From RYN-230 sp963704995 (lineage in GTDB: Bacteria > Actinomycetota > Actinomycetes > Streptosporangiales > Streptosporangiaceae): DNA of 64,000 nt. Of the stretch, positions 45,493 through 53,728 are shown piece after piece. Position 1 is the stretch's first letter; every line of letters starts with the position of its first letter. The position numbers were made by a program, and so were the translations under genes. The stretch lies in assembly GCA_963704995.1 (NCBI GenBank), contig CAVPIM010000017.1, positions 1,736,001-1,800,000 of the forward strand. The letters run 5' to 3'. Below the pieces are notes generated by a model. It saw only the letters and a list, made by a program, of their open reading frames with translations, did no database searches and had not been told where the DNA came from.

Positions 45493-46098
45493 TTAGGCGG
45501 GCGCCTGGTGCGTGGCGTGGAGGGCGTGCCGCAGCAGGAACCCGCCGATGATCTCGAAGATGCCCATGATGATGAACCAGATCCCGAGCAGGACGGCCAG
45601 GACGTTCAGCGAGGACGCCGGGGCGGACGCGACGACGATCCCGGCGATGAGGCTCACCACACCGAAGATGATCCACCAGGCCCTGCCCTCGCGGGCCCCG
45701 CCGGAGATCCCCCCGATCAGCGCGGTCAGCCCCTGGACAATCCAGGTGATGCCGATAATCAGGCCGATGAGCGACCTGGTCAGGTGAAGATGGCGGATCA
45801 GGACCACGCCGATCACGATGAACAGCAGGCCGGCGATGCCGAGCCAGACCCGGTGCAGCTCCTGGCTGTCGAACACCCGGATCAGGTGGAAGATCCCGGA
45901 GAAAATCATCAGGATGCCGAGCAGCACCGCGAGCACGTTCAGGGAGCCGGTCGGGTGGAAGCTCACGATGATGCCGAGGATCAGGGTCAGGGCGCCGAGG
46001 AACAACGTCGCCTGCCATGTACCCGCCATTACCCCAGGCGGCGGGGGCGGCGGCGTGCCATATCCGTCGGAAACCATTGAAGACTCGTCGGAAACCAT
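45493..46098 (-). CDS. HdeD-family (DUF308) membrane protein
   Basis: I chose ATG 46098 because GGGAG lies five bases upstream. The first codons are duplicated: MVSDESS is followed by MVSDGYG, with a second ATG at 46077. After a polyproline stretch come six hydrophobic helices in three pairs (LFLGALTLILGIIVSF, VLAVLLGILMIFSGIFHL, VWLGIAGLLFIVIGVVLI and following) as in HdeD, an acid-resistance-associated membrane protein of unclear mechanism. Confidence 0.85.
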   Translation of the reverse strand: MVSDESSMVSDGYGTPPPPPPGVMAGTWQATLFLGALTLILGIIVSFHPTGSLNVLAVLLGILMIFSGIFHLIRVFDSQELHRVWLGIAGLLFIVIGVVLIRHLHLTRSLIGLIIGITWIVQGLTALIGGISGGAREGRAWWIIFGVVSLIAGIVVASAPASSLNVLAVLLGIWFIIMGIFEIIGGFLLRHALHATHQAPA

Positions 46099-46548
46099 TG
46101 ACACTCCCTAGGTGGCTTCTCCATGGCTAGCCGCAGGCCGGCCTGAGCGAAACGGGCGCGGGCCTCCCCGTTTACCGAAATGCTCGGCGCGATAGGTCAC
46201 AGCCGTCGTCACCCGTTATGGGTGATGGCAGGCGTGCGGCCGTAGCAGGCCTTTCTGTCCCGGCCCGGGCACGCCACCGCCAGTGGGTGGCTGGCCGATC
46301 CGGGCTGGAAGGCGCGGCCACGATCGCGCTGACCCCGGCGTTTGCCGGCATTACTTCCGGTGGTTCACCGGCTGCTTGCACGTTGTGCTTCCCGGCGAAT
46401 ACTTTCGCAAAATTATCGCGGTCATGACACGCCGGACCGTGCAGCATGTGCGCCGCTCGCCCGCGCCGCCGCTTCCCGGGCCTGGCTCAGCGGGCCGGCG
46501 GCGCGGGAGGAGCCGTCCACCAAGTCAGTGGTGCACGGTTTCGGCCCG
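46099..46548. other. 450-bp gap without a convincing gene
   Basis: Short open frames occur on both strands but none has a ribosome site or recognisable family sequence. A small TCACCC/GGGTGA dyad is at 46209-46225. The HdeD promoter should lie at its left end. Confidence 0.5.
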
Positions 46549-47427
46549 TCACAGGTCGAACATCACCTTGAAGTCGTTCTGCATGCTCACGACCGTCCAG
46601 CCGCGTTCCCTGGCCTTGGTCAGAGCCTTCTCCGCGCCTTCGTCGTAGGCGAATTCCCGCCCGGCGTCGTCGTGGCGGATTAGCAGGCCGAACCGGGCCG
46701 TCCGCAGCATCGCGGCGTCGCCGTCGGCGTTCCCGACCGCCAGCAGCGGCTTGCGCCCGGTTCGAGCCCAGAGGTGCACCGGCTTCCCCGGGCCATCGCC
46801 GATCGGCTGCTCGACGCCTTTGGTGCGGTAGACCTTGCCATGGCGGTATTCCAGGGTGGCCCCCGAGCCGATCACGTGCTGCCGGGAGACGCCAAGCATC
46901 TCCCCGGCCACCACCCGGGCAAAGTCCCGGCCGCCCGTCGAGCAGACGTACACCTCGAACTCCCTGGCCTTCAGCAGGGCGATCAGCTCGCGCATCGGAG
47001 GATAGGCGAGCCTGCTGTAAGGAACACCGAATGACGGATGGCGCGCGGTATCGAAGAACCCCCGCACGGCCCTCTCGAACGCCTCGACGGTAATGCCCGC
47101 GTACGCCTCCGCCACGCCCCTGGTCAGCCCCGGCACCTGATCCAGGACCCCCGCAAGCCATTCCCTGTCATCTTCGGCAACAGCCTTCCACGGCTGCTGC
47201 CTCGCTTTACCCGGATGGGCCCGGGCGATCTCCTGCCACCGCCGCAACAGGAAATCGGCCTGCGCAGACATCGGCTTCTCACACCACAACGTCCCATCGT
47301 GATCGAACGCCGCGACACGCTCGGACGCCGGGACGAACAGCTCACCCGGCTCAGTCACCGACCGGACGAACTCCAGGATGCGGGTCTTCGCCAGCCCGTC
47401 GGTCCAGCCCGGCAGCGGATCAGCCAT
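46549..47427 (-). CDS. HAD-superfamily hydrolase
   Basis: I chose ATG 47427 (MADPLPGW), which has GGGAGGAGG upstream. The 292-residue protein has HAD motif I in VAAFDHDGTLW (D-x-D-G-T), motif II VYVCSTGG, and motifs III/IV in KPLLAVGNADGDAAML. It has an inserted helical cap. The layout resembles phosphoserine-phosphatase-like enzymes acting on small phosphate esters. The terminal fitness to a specific substrate cannot be judged. Upstream DNA at 47560-47630 is relatively AT-rich and likely contains its promoter. Confidence 0.88.
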   Translation of the reverse strand: MADPLPGWTDGLAKTRILEFVRSVTEPGELFVPASERVAAFDHDGTLWCEKPMSAQADFLLRRWQEIARAHPGKARQQPWKAVAEDDREWLAGVLDQVPGLTRGVAEAYAGITVEAFERAVRGFFDTARHPSFGVPYSRLAYPPMRELIALLKAREFEVYVCSTGGRDFARVVAGEMLGVSRQHVIGSGATLEYRHGKVYRTKGVEQPIGDGPGKPVHLWARTGRKPLLAVGNADGDAAMLRTARFGLLIRHDDAGREFAYDEGAEKALTKARERGWTVVSMQNDFKVMFDL

Positions 47428-47672
47428 CCCTGGCCTCCTCCCACCGGCTCCCTGGGGACCGGCCTGCACACGCTGACGACGATTGCCGGGATCCAGCTGT
47501 TACCGTCTGCGGCGGACTTGACCTGCATGCCTGCATTGGCGGCGCCAATCTCCCTCAATACATACCCATTTTCTCCAGTAGCCGACGTTTGCCAATAACT
47601 TGGTAGGGTCCAAGGTCCTTGCAGATCATCGGACCATGCCGGCCGGGGCGCCCAGTGCCCGCACTACGGCCG

Positions 47673-48766
47673 CTACCAGGCCGGGAAGATGCTCAGCCGG
47701 CCAAGGCCGGGCTGGCCGGGCAGCGGCGTGTACCGGTTACCGTGCAGCACGCCGAACTCCACCGGGAAGACGGCTGCCGTGCTGGGCGGTCTCGGGTTGA
47801 GGGTCACGCCCGGCCGGTGGGCCAGCACGAGCAGCGTGCTGCCGTCAGCATCCGTCCACAGCACGGCTTGCTCCTGCTCTGGCCACCGCCGGGTGAACCG
47901 CCAGCGGCCGGGCACCGCGACCAGCAGCCGGACCTTGTACCGGCCGTCGATCAACCGCTGAAAAGCCAGCATCCGGTCGTCCGCCGCCCAGGACAGCGCC
48001 GAGCCGGTGCCGCCCAGGCTCTCGAACACCGGCTGGGCGCCCGGCCAGGTCCAGACGCGCTGGCCCCCGTGGCCAGCGTGTCCACCTGGATCTCCGGGCC
48101 GGGCCGGGTCCCGCCGGCCCGGGTGGCCACCGCGAGCTTGCGGCCATCCGGGGTGAGCGCGAGGCCGGAGAGATCCGCATCGGCGGCAGCGCCGGGACAG
48201 GCAGCGGGCTCAGCGCCGAGACCTGGCCTGATGAGCTGATCCGCAGCTGGTAGAAGCGGATGGAGGCAGCGGCCGACGCTGGGAAGACCCCGACGGTCTT
48301 CCGGTGCTCGAGCGCCATCGGCTGTGCGGCCAGCACGTAGCGGCCCGCGCTGGAGGCGGCAGCCACCATGATGAACGCGTTGTCCGGCCGGGGCGCGGCG
48401 AGCGTGGCCACGATCCGGCCGGTTCGGGTGGCGCGGACCTCTGCCTGCCGTGGCCAGCCCCGGTTGGGCCCGGTGTTAGTCAGCACGACGTAGTAGCGCG
48501 GGACCCTGGCCAGTAGCGCGTCCGACCAGGTCCGGTGGCCGGGCCGGGCCGGGCCGCCGGTGAGGGCGAGGGTGGCGGCCACCACGGCGGCCACCGCAGC
48601 GGCCGCCGCCAGCGGGGTGAGCCAGGGCGGCCAGCCCCGCCAGCCGCGCGCCAGCCGGCCGCGCTCCGGCCCATCGGGCAGCCGCAGCAACGGCACGTCC
48701 GTCCGGGAGATGTCCTCCGCGGTCTCCCGCAGGGCCCCGGCGGATCCAGTCTTCCGGCGTGTTCAT
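47673..48766 (-). pseudogene. Membrane-anchored WD40/TolB-like sensor partner of the sigma gene, triple frameshift
   Basis: ATG 48766 overlaps the stop of the sigma gene (ATGA). The expected product reads MNTPEDWIR, then GALRETAEDISRTDVPLLRLPDG, a membrane helix (PLAAAAAVAAVVAATLALTGG), a propeller-like domain including LSGLALTPDGRKLAVATRAGG, and QRVWTWPGAQPVFESLGGTG to the end. Frames must switch three times: near 48735-48743, 48180-48192, and at a five-C run 48064-48068. Such proteins usually pair with ECF sigma factors as anti-sigma or sensor proteins. Together with the sigma deletion this looks like a decayed operon. Confidence 0.75.
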
Positions 48767-49071
48767 GACGGTTCCTCCAGCATGCGGCCCAGCGCCCTCA
48801 GGGCCCGGTGACGGCGCAGTTGCGAGCGGCAGCCGTTCAGCACCGACAACCGCACATAGGGCAACGCCTTGCCGGGAGCGGACAGCTTCTCCCAGCGCCG
48901 GTACAGGCCGGCGAACGCCTCCTGCACTACGTCCTCGGCTGCCTGCCGTTCGCCGAGCATGAGATAGGCCAACCGGATCAGCCCCAGCGCGTGGGCCTGG
49001 TACAGCGCGGTCACGGAGGTGTCCGCCCCCGGCGGCGGCTGCGGCCCGTGCTGGGTTCGGCGGCGAGCCAT
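48763..49071 (-). pseudogene. ECF RNA polymerase sigma factor lacking region 4
   Basis: I chose ATG 49071 (MARRRTQHG). Region 2 is intact: VTALYQAHALGLIRLAYLMLGERQAAEDVVQEAFAGLYRRWEKL, followed by ALPYVRLSVLNGCRSQLRR. The sequence then jumps directly to ALRALGRMLEEPS, which looks like the extreme C terminus of such sigma factors. Some 70 residues containing the region 4 helix-turn-helix are missing without a frameshift. A 102-residue sigma factor cannot bind a -35 element normally. The open frame continues upstream to 49257 but without family sequence. Confidence 0.75.
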
Positions 49072-49277
49072 CCCTCCAGGGTGCACCGCGGCATCGGAGT
49101 CCATATCCCTTATGACCCCGGCGGCGGCGATCCGCTGCTTCCGGGCGGCAGAAATTTTGCCCGCGGCCGGCGCAGGCCCACGCAGCGCGCGCCTATCGCG
49201 TGTGCGTGCCACTCGGTGCTCGGTAGAGTCGAAGCGACTAGAGATAGACACGTTCATCGCACACGCGCGCGAAAAGC

Positions 49278-49314
49278 GTGGAGTTAAGCGGGCTCGAGCC
49301 GCTGACCTCCTGCA
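49278..49314 (-). other. tRNA-Ala-like 3'-end fragment
   Basis: On the minus strand ATGCAGGAGGTCAGCGG, CTCGAGC and CCCGCTTAACTCCAC resemble the 3' half of tRNA-Ala(GGC) closely, including the AGGTC variable loop and a paired T-stem. The 5' half is absent. An inverted 15-bp copy of the T-arm (AGGTCAGCGGCTCGA) lies at 49395-49409. Confidence 0.5.
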
Positions 49315-49466
49315 TAAAGGTCGGGCCCGCGCATGCGTCGTCGGGCCTGGCTGATCGCGGCTGCAGCCTCGTCTGCCAACCTGAATGATCCGCGAGGTCA
49401 GCGGCTCGACAGAGCCACTAGCCCGAGCCGCTCTCCGAGGCGGTCAACGCGAAAGGAACGGCACCC

Positions 49467-50210
49467 ATGCCTGACGAGCGAGCGGGCAGCCCTGGCCACC
49501 GAGGAAGCACGATCGCTGACCTCGCCGAGGCCGCACGTCCCGGCTCAGTTGATGGCCGCCACCTTCTACTGGTCGGCGCAGGCCCTGGCCTTGGAATGGC
49601 CGTGGCACGTCGCTTCGCCGCAGGCGGCTACCGGGTAACCCTAGTGGCGCGTAGCCCCGACGGCCTCCGCGACCTCGCGGGCACCTTGGCCGATACCGGT
49701 GCCAAGATCAACACCATCGCGGCCGATGCCAGCGATCCCGAGGGCCTGGGCGCCCGAATGAGGGAGCTCTATCTCGGATATGGCGCACCGGGCGTCATCG
49801 TCTATAACGCCGTCATGGGAGCTCCAGACCAGCTGCTGAGCTCAAGTGTCGCCCACCTTCAGGCGGCGTATTCAGTAGATGTCATCAGCGCTATCGTCCT
49901 CGCGCAGGTGGCCGCCCCGGCCATGCGGGCCGCCGGCTTCGGGACCATCCTCGTCACCGGCGGCGGGTTCGCCGACCACCCGATCCCGGCCCTGGCGACC
50001 GTTTCCCTCGGCAAGGCGGCCCTCCGGTCGGCCGCGACAATGCTCGGCGCTGACCTGGAACCGGACGGCATCCGTGTGGCCACGCTGACGATCGCGGGGA
50101 AGATAGTTGCCGGTACTTCCTTTGCCCCGGAGCGCATCGCCGAACGCTACTGGGAGGTTGTCCACCTGGACGGTCCATGGCAGGCAGAATTCCGATTTAC
50201 CGGCGAGTAG
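49467..50210 (+). CDS. Short-chain dehydrogenase/reductase (atypical)
   Basis: The 247-residue protein starts at ATG 49467 with AAGGAA upstream. It has a nucleotide motif LLLVGAGPGLGMAVARRFAAGGY, the acidic-residue region IAADASDPEGLG, VIVYNAVMGAP in place of NNAG, and ILVTGGGFAD. The usual Y-x-x-x-K is not present; VSLGKAAL occupies that position, so the tyrosine is replaced. It is probably an SDR with altered chemistry or a binding protein. Confidence 0.8.
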   Translation: MPDERAGSPGHRGSTIADLAEAARPGSVDGRHLLLVGAGPGLGMAVARRFAAGGYRVTLVARSPDGLRDLAGTLADTGAKINTIAADASDPEGLGARMRELYLGYGAPGVIVYNAVMGAPDQLLSSSVAHLQAAYSVDVISAIVLAQVAAPAMRAAGFGTILVTGGGFADHPIPALATVSLGKAALRSAATMLGADLEPDGIRVATLTIAGKIVAGTSFAPERIAERYWEVVHLDGPWQAEFRFTGE

Positions 50211-50681
50211 GCGACGGCTTGCGAATGCGGCCACGGAAGGCTGATCGTGGCATCTGCACGTCTTGCCCGTAAGAATTACCGGCCTGCGAGCCACTGCCCG
50301 CGTAGGTGGCCGAACAGGCTCGAGGACCGCAAGAGCACCAACGCTGACGCCGCCGAATAATTCGGTGGCGTGCCCTAAGCGGCCGGCACTACTGTCACGT
50401 CGTCACCAAGGATCCGCCGACCGGCGTTTCTGCCCGCTCCGTCATGGACAGGCCGTTGTACACCAGCTGAGACGTTCATCGCGCCGAGAAGGCCCGCCGC
50501 GCCCTGACGGGCGCCGAGCCCCGTAGCGCCGTTGCGCTGCCGGCCTGCTTCAGCGTGCCCTCGGTAGGTCATCGACGTCCGGCTGCCCGCTACGTGGCAC
50601 CCGCTAGTCGATCCGGCGCCGCACCCATCCGCGCCGCGCCGATGTCGCAACGAAGATCTCGCAGCAGATCGGCCTTCCCCG
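50211..50681. other. 470-bp gap without a recognised gene
   Basis: A 65-codon minus-strand frame starting at 50572 (MTYRGHAEAGRQRNG) is the best of several short frames, but it has no recognised family. Nothing else is supported here. Confidence 0.4.
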
Positions 50682-51260
50682 GTGCACGACAACACATTCC
50701 CCGTGCGCGCCACGACGCAATGGCTCGTACGCCCGACAAACCTTCCGACCATCCGGCGCCGCTGCCGGACCTGCCCTTCGACGGAGTACCGAACCCAAGG
50801 ACGATTCCGTGTCAACGCGAACCACAAGCTGCTCGACGTCTGGCTGCTGGCGCTGTGCGTCCAGTGCGGCCAGACGGTTAAATTGACGGTGCTGGAGCGC
50901 GTCCACGTTCGCTCCATCGAGCCGGCGATGCTCAGCGGCTTCCATGAGAACGTTCCCGCGCTCGCGGCGAAGCTGCTGGCCGATCCCCAGGTGGCGCACC
51001 GCAACGACGTCGCGCTCGACTGGGCCGATGCCTGGACGTTGGAGATAAGCCCCGTCGAGCTGCCGAAAGCCGACATCCTCGAGATCAGCGTCCACTTCGC
51101 ACAACGCATCCCGCTCAGGTTGACGACGCTCATCGCGACCGGCCTGGCGCTGTCCCGTGCCGAGGTCACGAAGCACATCGCCGCCGGACGGGTCTCCTCA
51201 GGCCGCAAGCTGACTGGGCGCTGCGCGCAGGACTTCAGCTTTGTGTTCCGGTGGCAGTGA
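50682..51260 (+). CDS. DUF1062-family protein
   Basis: The 192-residue protein starts at GTG 50682. The N terminus has a zinc-finger-like pair in RRRCRTCPST and LALCVQCGQT, separated by FRVNANHKLLDVWLL. It continues with LERVHVRSIEPAMLSGFHENVPALAAKLLADP, NDVALDWADAW and a C-terminal LIATGLALSRAEVTKHIAAGRV that resembles an S4-like or HTH segment. I recognise it as DUF1062. The cysteines suggest metal binding and perhaps nucleic-acid contact; the function is unknown. Confidence 0.8.
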   Translation: MHDNTFPVRATTQWLVRPTNLPTIRRRCRTCPSTEYRTQGRFRVNANHKLLDVWLLALCVQCGQTVKLTVLERVHVRSIEPAMLSGFHENVPALAAKLLADPQVAHRNDVALDWADAWTLEISPVELPKADILEISVHFAQRIPLRLTTLIATGLALSRAEVTKHIAAGRVSSGRKLTGRCAQDFSFVFRWQ

Positions 51261-51485
51261 GTGGCAGGAAAGGCCCTCCAGGAGAGCCGGTGGGTGTCTG
51301 CTGAGGAACAGCCGGGCACCGATCTCTGGGTTCGTCTGGCCGCCGGCAGCCAGGCGCGTTGCGCGGGTCTTGATGTGCGACAGCCAGCCCCTTGGCGAGA
51401 CGGACTCGGCGGGCAGATGGTAACGGTCCGTCAGGCCGGTCTACAGTCGGTAACGGAGACATGTGAGCTACGGGGGGAGCAAACG

Positions 51486-51879
51486 ATGGGATCTGCGGAC
51501 AACGCGAGCCTGGTCCGGCGCGGGTATGCGGCATTCAGCACGGGGGGACATGGCGACGCTCAGCGAACTGTTCGCCGATGACGCGGTCTGGCACGTACCG
51601 GGAAGCGGCAGCCTGTCCGGCGCGAAACACGGGCGAGATGCCATCTTGGCGTTCTTCGGTGAGCTGTTCGCGCGCTCGGGCGGAACCATCAAGATCGCTC
51701 TCCATGACGTGATCGGCGGAGACGAGCACACGATCGGGCTACATCACGAGTTCGCCGAGAGCGGCAGCAACCGGGTGGACCAGAATGCCGCGAACATCTT
51801 CCATATTCGTGACGGACACGTCAGCGAGGTATGGGAGCTTCACGACGATCCGGCCCGTAATGCCTGGCTCTGGGCATAG
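51486..51879 (+). pseudogene. NTF2/SnoaL-like protein with N-terminal frameshift
   Basis: ATG 51486 with GGGGGAGC upstream starts MGSADNASLVRRGYAAFSTG. The family sequence then continues in another frame as GDMATLSELFADDAVWHVPGSGSLSGAKHGRDAILAFFGELFARSGG to the stop at 51879. The break is a run of six G at 51542-51547; five would join the frames. The product would be about 130 residues, the fourth NTF2-like protein in the window. A sequencing error is likely. Confidence 0.8.
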
Positions 51880-51916
51880 CCCCGGCGTCGGTTAGGTCGT
51901 GAGGCGTCCCCGACCA

Positions 51917-53560
51917 CTAGCTGGGCTGGTCGATGGCGGAGGAGGATCGGGCCCGATCACGCAGGACCTGTTTTTGGATCTTGCCGGTGGAGGTCTTGGG
52001 CAGCTCCGCGAATACCACGGTTCGGGGGGCTTTGAAGTGGGGCAGGCGCGCCCGGCAGTACTCAATAAGCTCCGCCTCGGTGGCTTGCGTGCCTGGTTTG
52101 AGTTCCACGTAGGCCAGCGGGGTCTCACCCCACTGGAGGTCGGGCTGGGCGACCACGCCAGCCATGGCGACAGCGGGGTGGCGGCAGAGCACGTCCTCGA
52201 TCTCGATCGAGGAGATGTTCTCTCCGCCGGAGATGATCACGTCCTTGGCGCGGTCTTTGATCTTCACATAGCCGTCCGGTTCAAGTACCGCCAGGTCCCC
52301 GGAGTGGAACCAGCCGCCGGCGAAGGCCTGCTGGGTGGCGCCGGGGTCTTTCAGGTATCCCTTCATGGTGATGTTGCCGCGGAATACGATCTCGCCGAGG
52401 GTCTGGCCGTCGGGGGGCACGCGAGTGCCGTCGTTTTGGTCGATGACCGTCATCGCGTCTTGGAGCTGGTACCGCACACCCTGCCGGCTGTTGCGCTGCG
52501 CCCGCCCTGTGATATCCAGGCTGTCCCAGTCCTCGTGCTTGGCGCACACCGCGGCGGGCCCGTAGGTTTCGGTCAGCCCGTAGACGTGGGTCACGTCGAA
52601 CCCCAGCCGCTCCATACCCTCGATCATCGCGGCCGGGGGCGCGGCGGCGGCCACCATGGCAGACACCCGGCCGATGCCCTCGCGCAACTCCTCGGGGGCG
52701 TTGATCAGCATGTTGTGCACCACGGGGGCCCCGCAATAATGCGTGACCCCTTCGGCCCGCATCAGCCGGAAGATCTCCGCTGCGTTCACCTTGCGCAGGC
52801 ACACGTGCGTGCCCGAGTTCGCCGCGATCGTCCACGGGAAGCACCACCCGTTGCAGTGGAACATCGGCAGTGTCCACAGGTAGACGCTGTGCCGGGGCAT
52901 GCCCCAGGTCAGGATGTTCCCCACCGCGTTCAGGTGCGCGCCCCGGTGGTGGTAGACGACGCCTTTGGGCAGGCCCGTCGTCCCCGAGGTGTAGTTCAGC
53001 GAGATCGCCTGCCACTCATCCGCCGGCTCGGCCCGCTCATACCGCGGCGCCGCAGCAGAAAGCAGCGCCTCGTAGTCCTCTTCCCCCAGCCGGTCCCCCG
53101 GCCCGTCGTACTCGGGATCGTCGATGTCGATGACCAGCGGACTCGCCTCGCACAGCCGCAATGCCTCGGCTACCACGGGAGAGAATTCCCGGTCGGTGAT
53201 CAGTACCCGGGCCTGGGCGTGATCGAGGATGTAGGCGATCGTCGCGGCGTCCAGCCGGGTGTTGATCGTGTTCAGCACCGCGCCGGTCATCGGGACCCCG
53301 AAGTGTGCCTCCACCATCTCCGGGGTATTCGCCGCGACCACCGACACCGTATCCCCGCGGCCTACGCCCCGCGCCGACAACGCCGAGGCAAGCCGCTGGC
53401 ACCGCTCCCGCGTCTGCGCCCAGGTGTACCGCCGCCTGCCGTGCACGACGGCCAGCCGGTCGGGATAGACGTCCGCGCTCCAGTCCAGGAACACCAGCGG
53501 CGTCAGCGGCGCGTAGTTCGCCGCATTCGCCTCCAGCCCCATCAGATAGATGTCACCCAC
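51917..53560 (-). CDS. Fatty-acid-CoA ligase / AMP-binding acyl-CoA synthetase
   Basis: I chose GTG 53560, which has GGAGG upstream; ATG 53542 is also plausible. The 547-residue enzyme has the P-loop-like YTSGTTGLPKGV, the A5-like VYGLTETYGP, the GWFHSGDLAVLEPDGYVKIKDRAKD hinge and the C-terminal catalytic-lysine region LPKTSTGKIQK. It activates a carboxylic acid with ATP to an acyl adenylate and then a CoA thioester. Medium- or short-chain fatty acids are likely substrates, judged from overall family resemblance. It is monocistronic as seen. Confidence 0.92.
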   Translation of the reverse strand: MGDIYLMGLEANAANYAPLTPLVFLDWSADVYPDRLAVVHGRRRYTWAQTRERCQRLASALSARGVGRGDTVSVVAANTPEMVEAHFGVPMTGAVLNTINTRLDAATIAYILDHAQARVLITDREFSPVVAEALRLCEASPLVIDIDDPEYDGPGDRLGEEDYEALLSAAAPRYERAEPADEWQAISLNYTSGTTGLPKGVVYHHRGAHLNAVGNILTWGMPRHSVYLWTLPMFHCNGWCFPWTIAANSGTHVCLRKVNAAEIFRLMRAEGVTHYCGAPVVHNMLINAPEELREGIGRVSAMVAAAAPPAAMIEGMERLGFDVTHVYGLTETYGPAAVCAKHEDWDSLDITGRAQRNSRQGVRYQLQDAMTVIDQNDGTRVPPDGQTLGEIVFRGNITMKGYLKDPGATQQAFAGGWFHSGDLAVLEPDGYVKIKDRAKDVIISGGENISSIEIEDVLCRHPAVAMAGVVAQPDLQWGETPLAYVELKPGTQATEAELIEYCRARLPHFKAPRTVVFAELPKTSTGKIQKQVLRDRARSSSAIDQPS

Positions 53561-53728
53561 AGCCCCTCCGTGTCTGAACCCGGTCGGCATCCCCGGCACA
53601 GTCAGTGTCTGTGCCCACCCGCCGGAACCCCCAGCACAAGGATGCGCCTAACCAACCGCCCGCAACAGAGGCACCCGCCCTTGCCTGGCCCGTGCGCCGC
53701 CTCAGCCACCCACGTCAGCAGCTTGTAC

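Noticed and set aside
46172..46447. 91-codon minus-strand gene
   Set aside because: It has no ribosome site, no family resemblance and biased composition.
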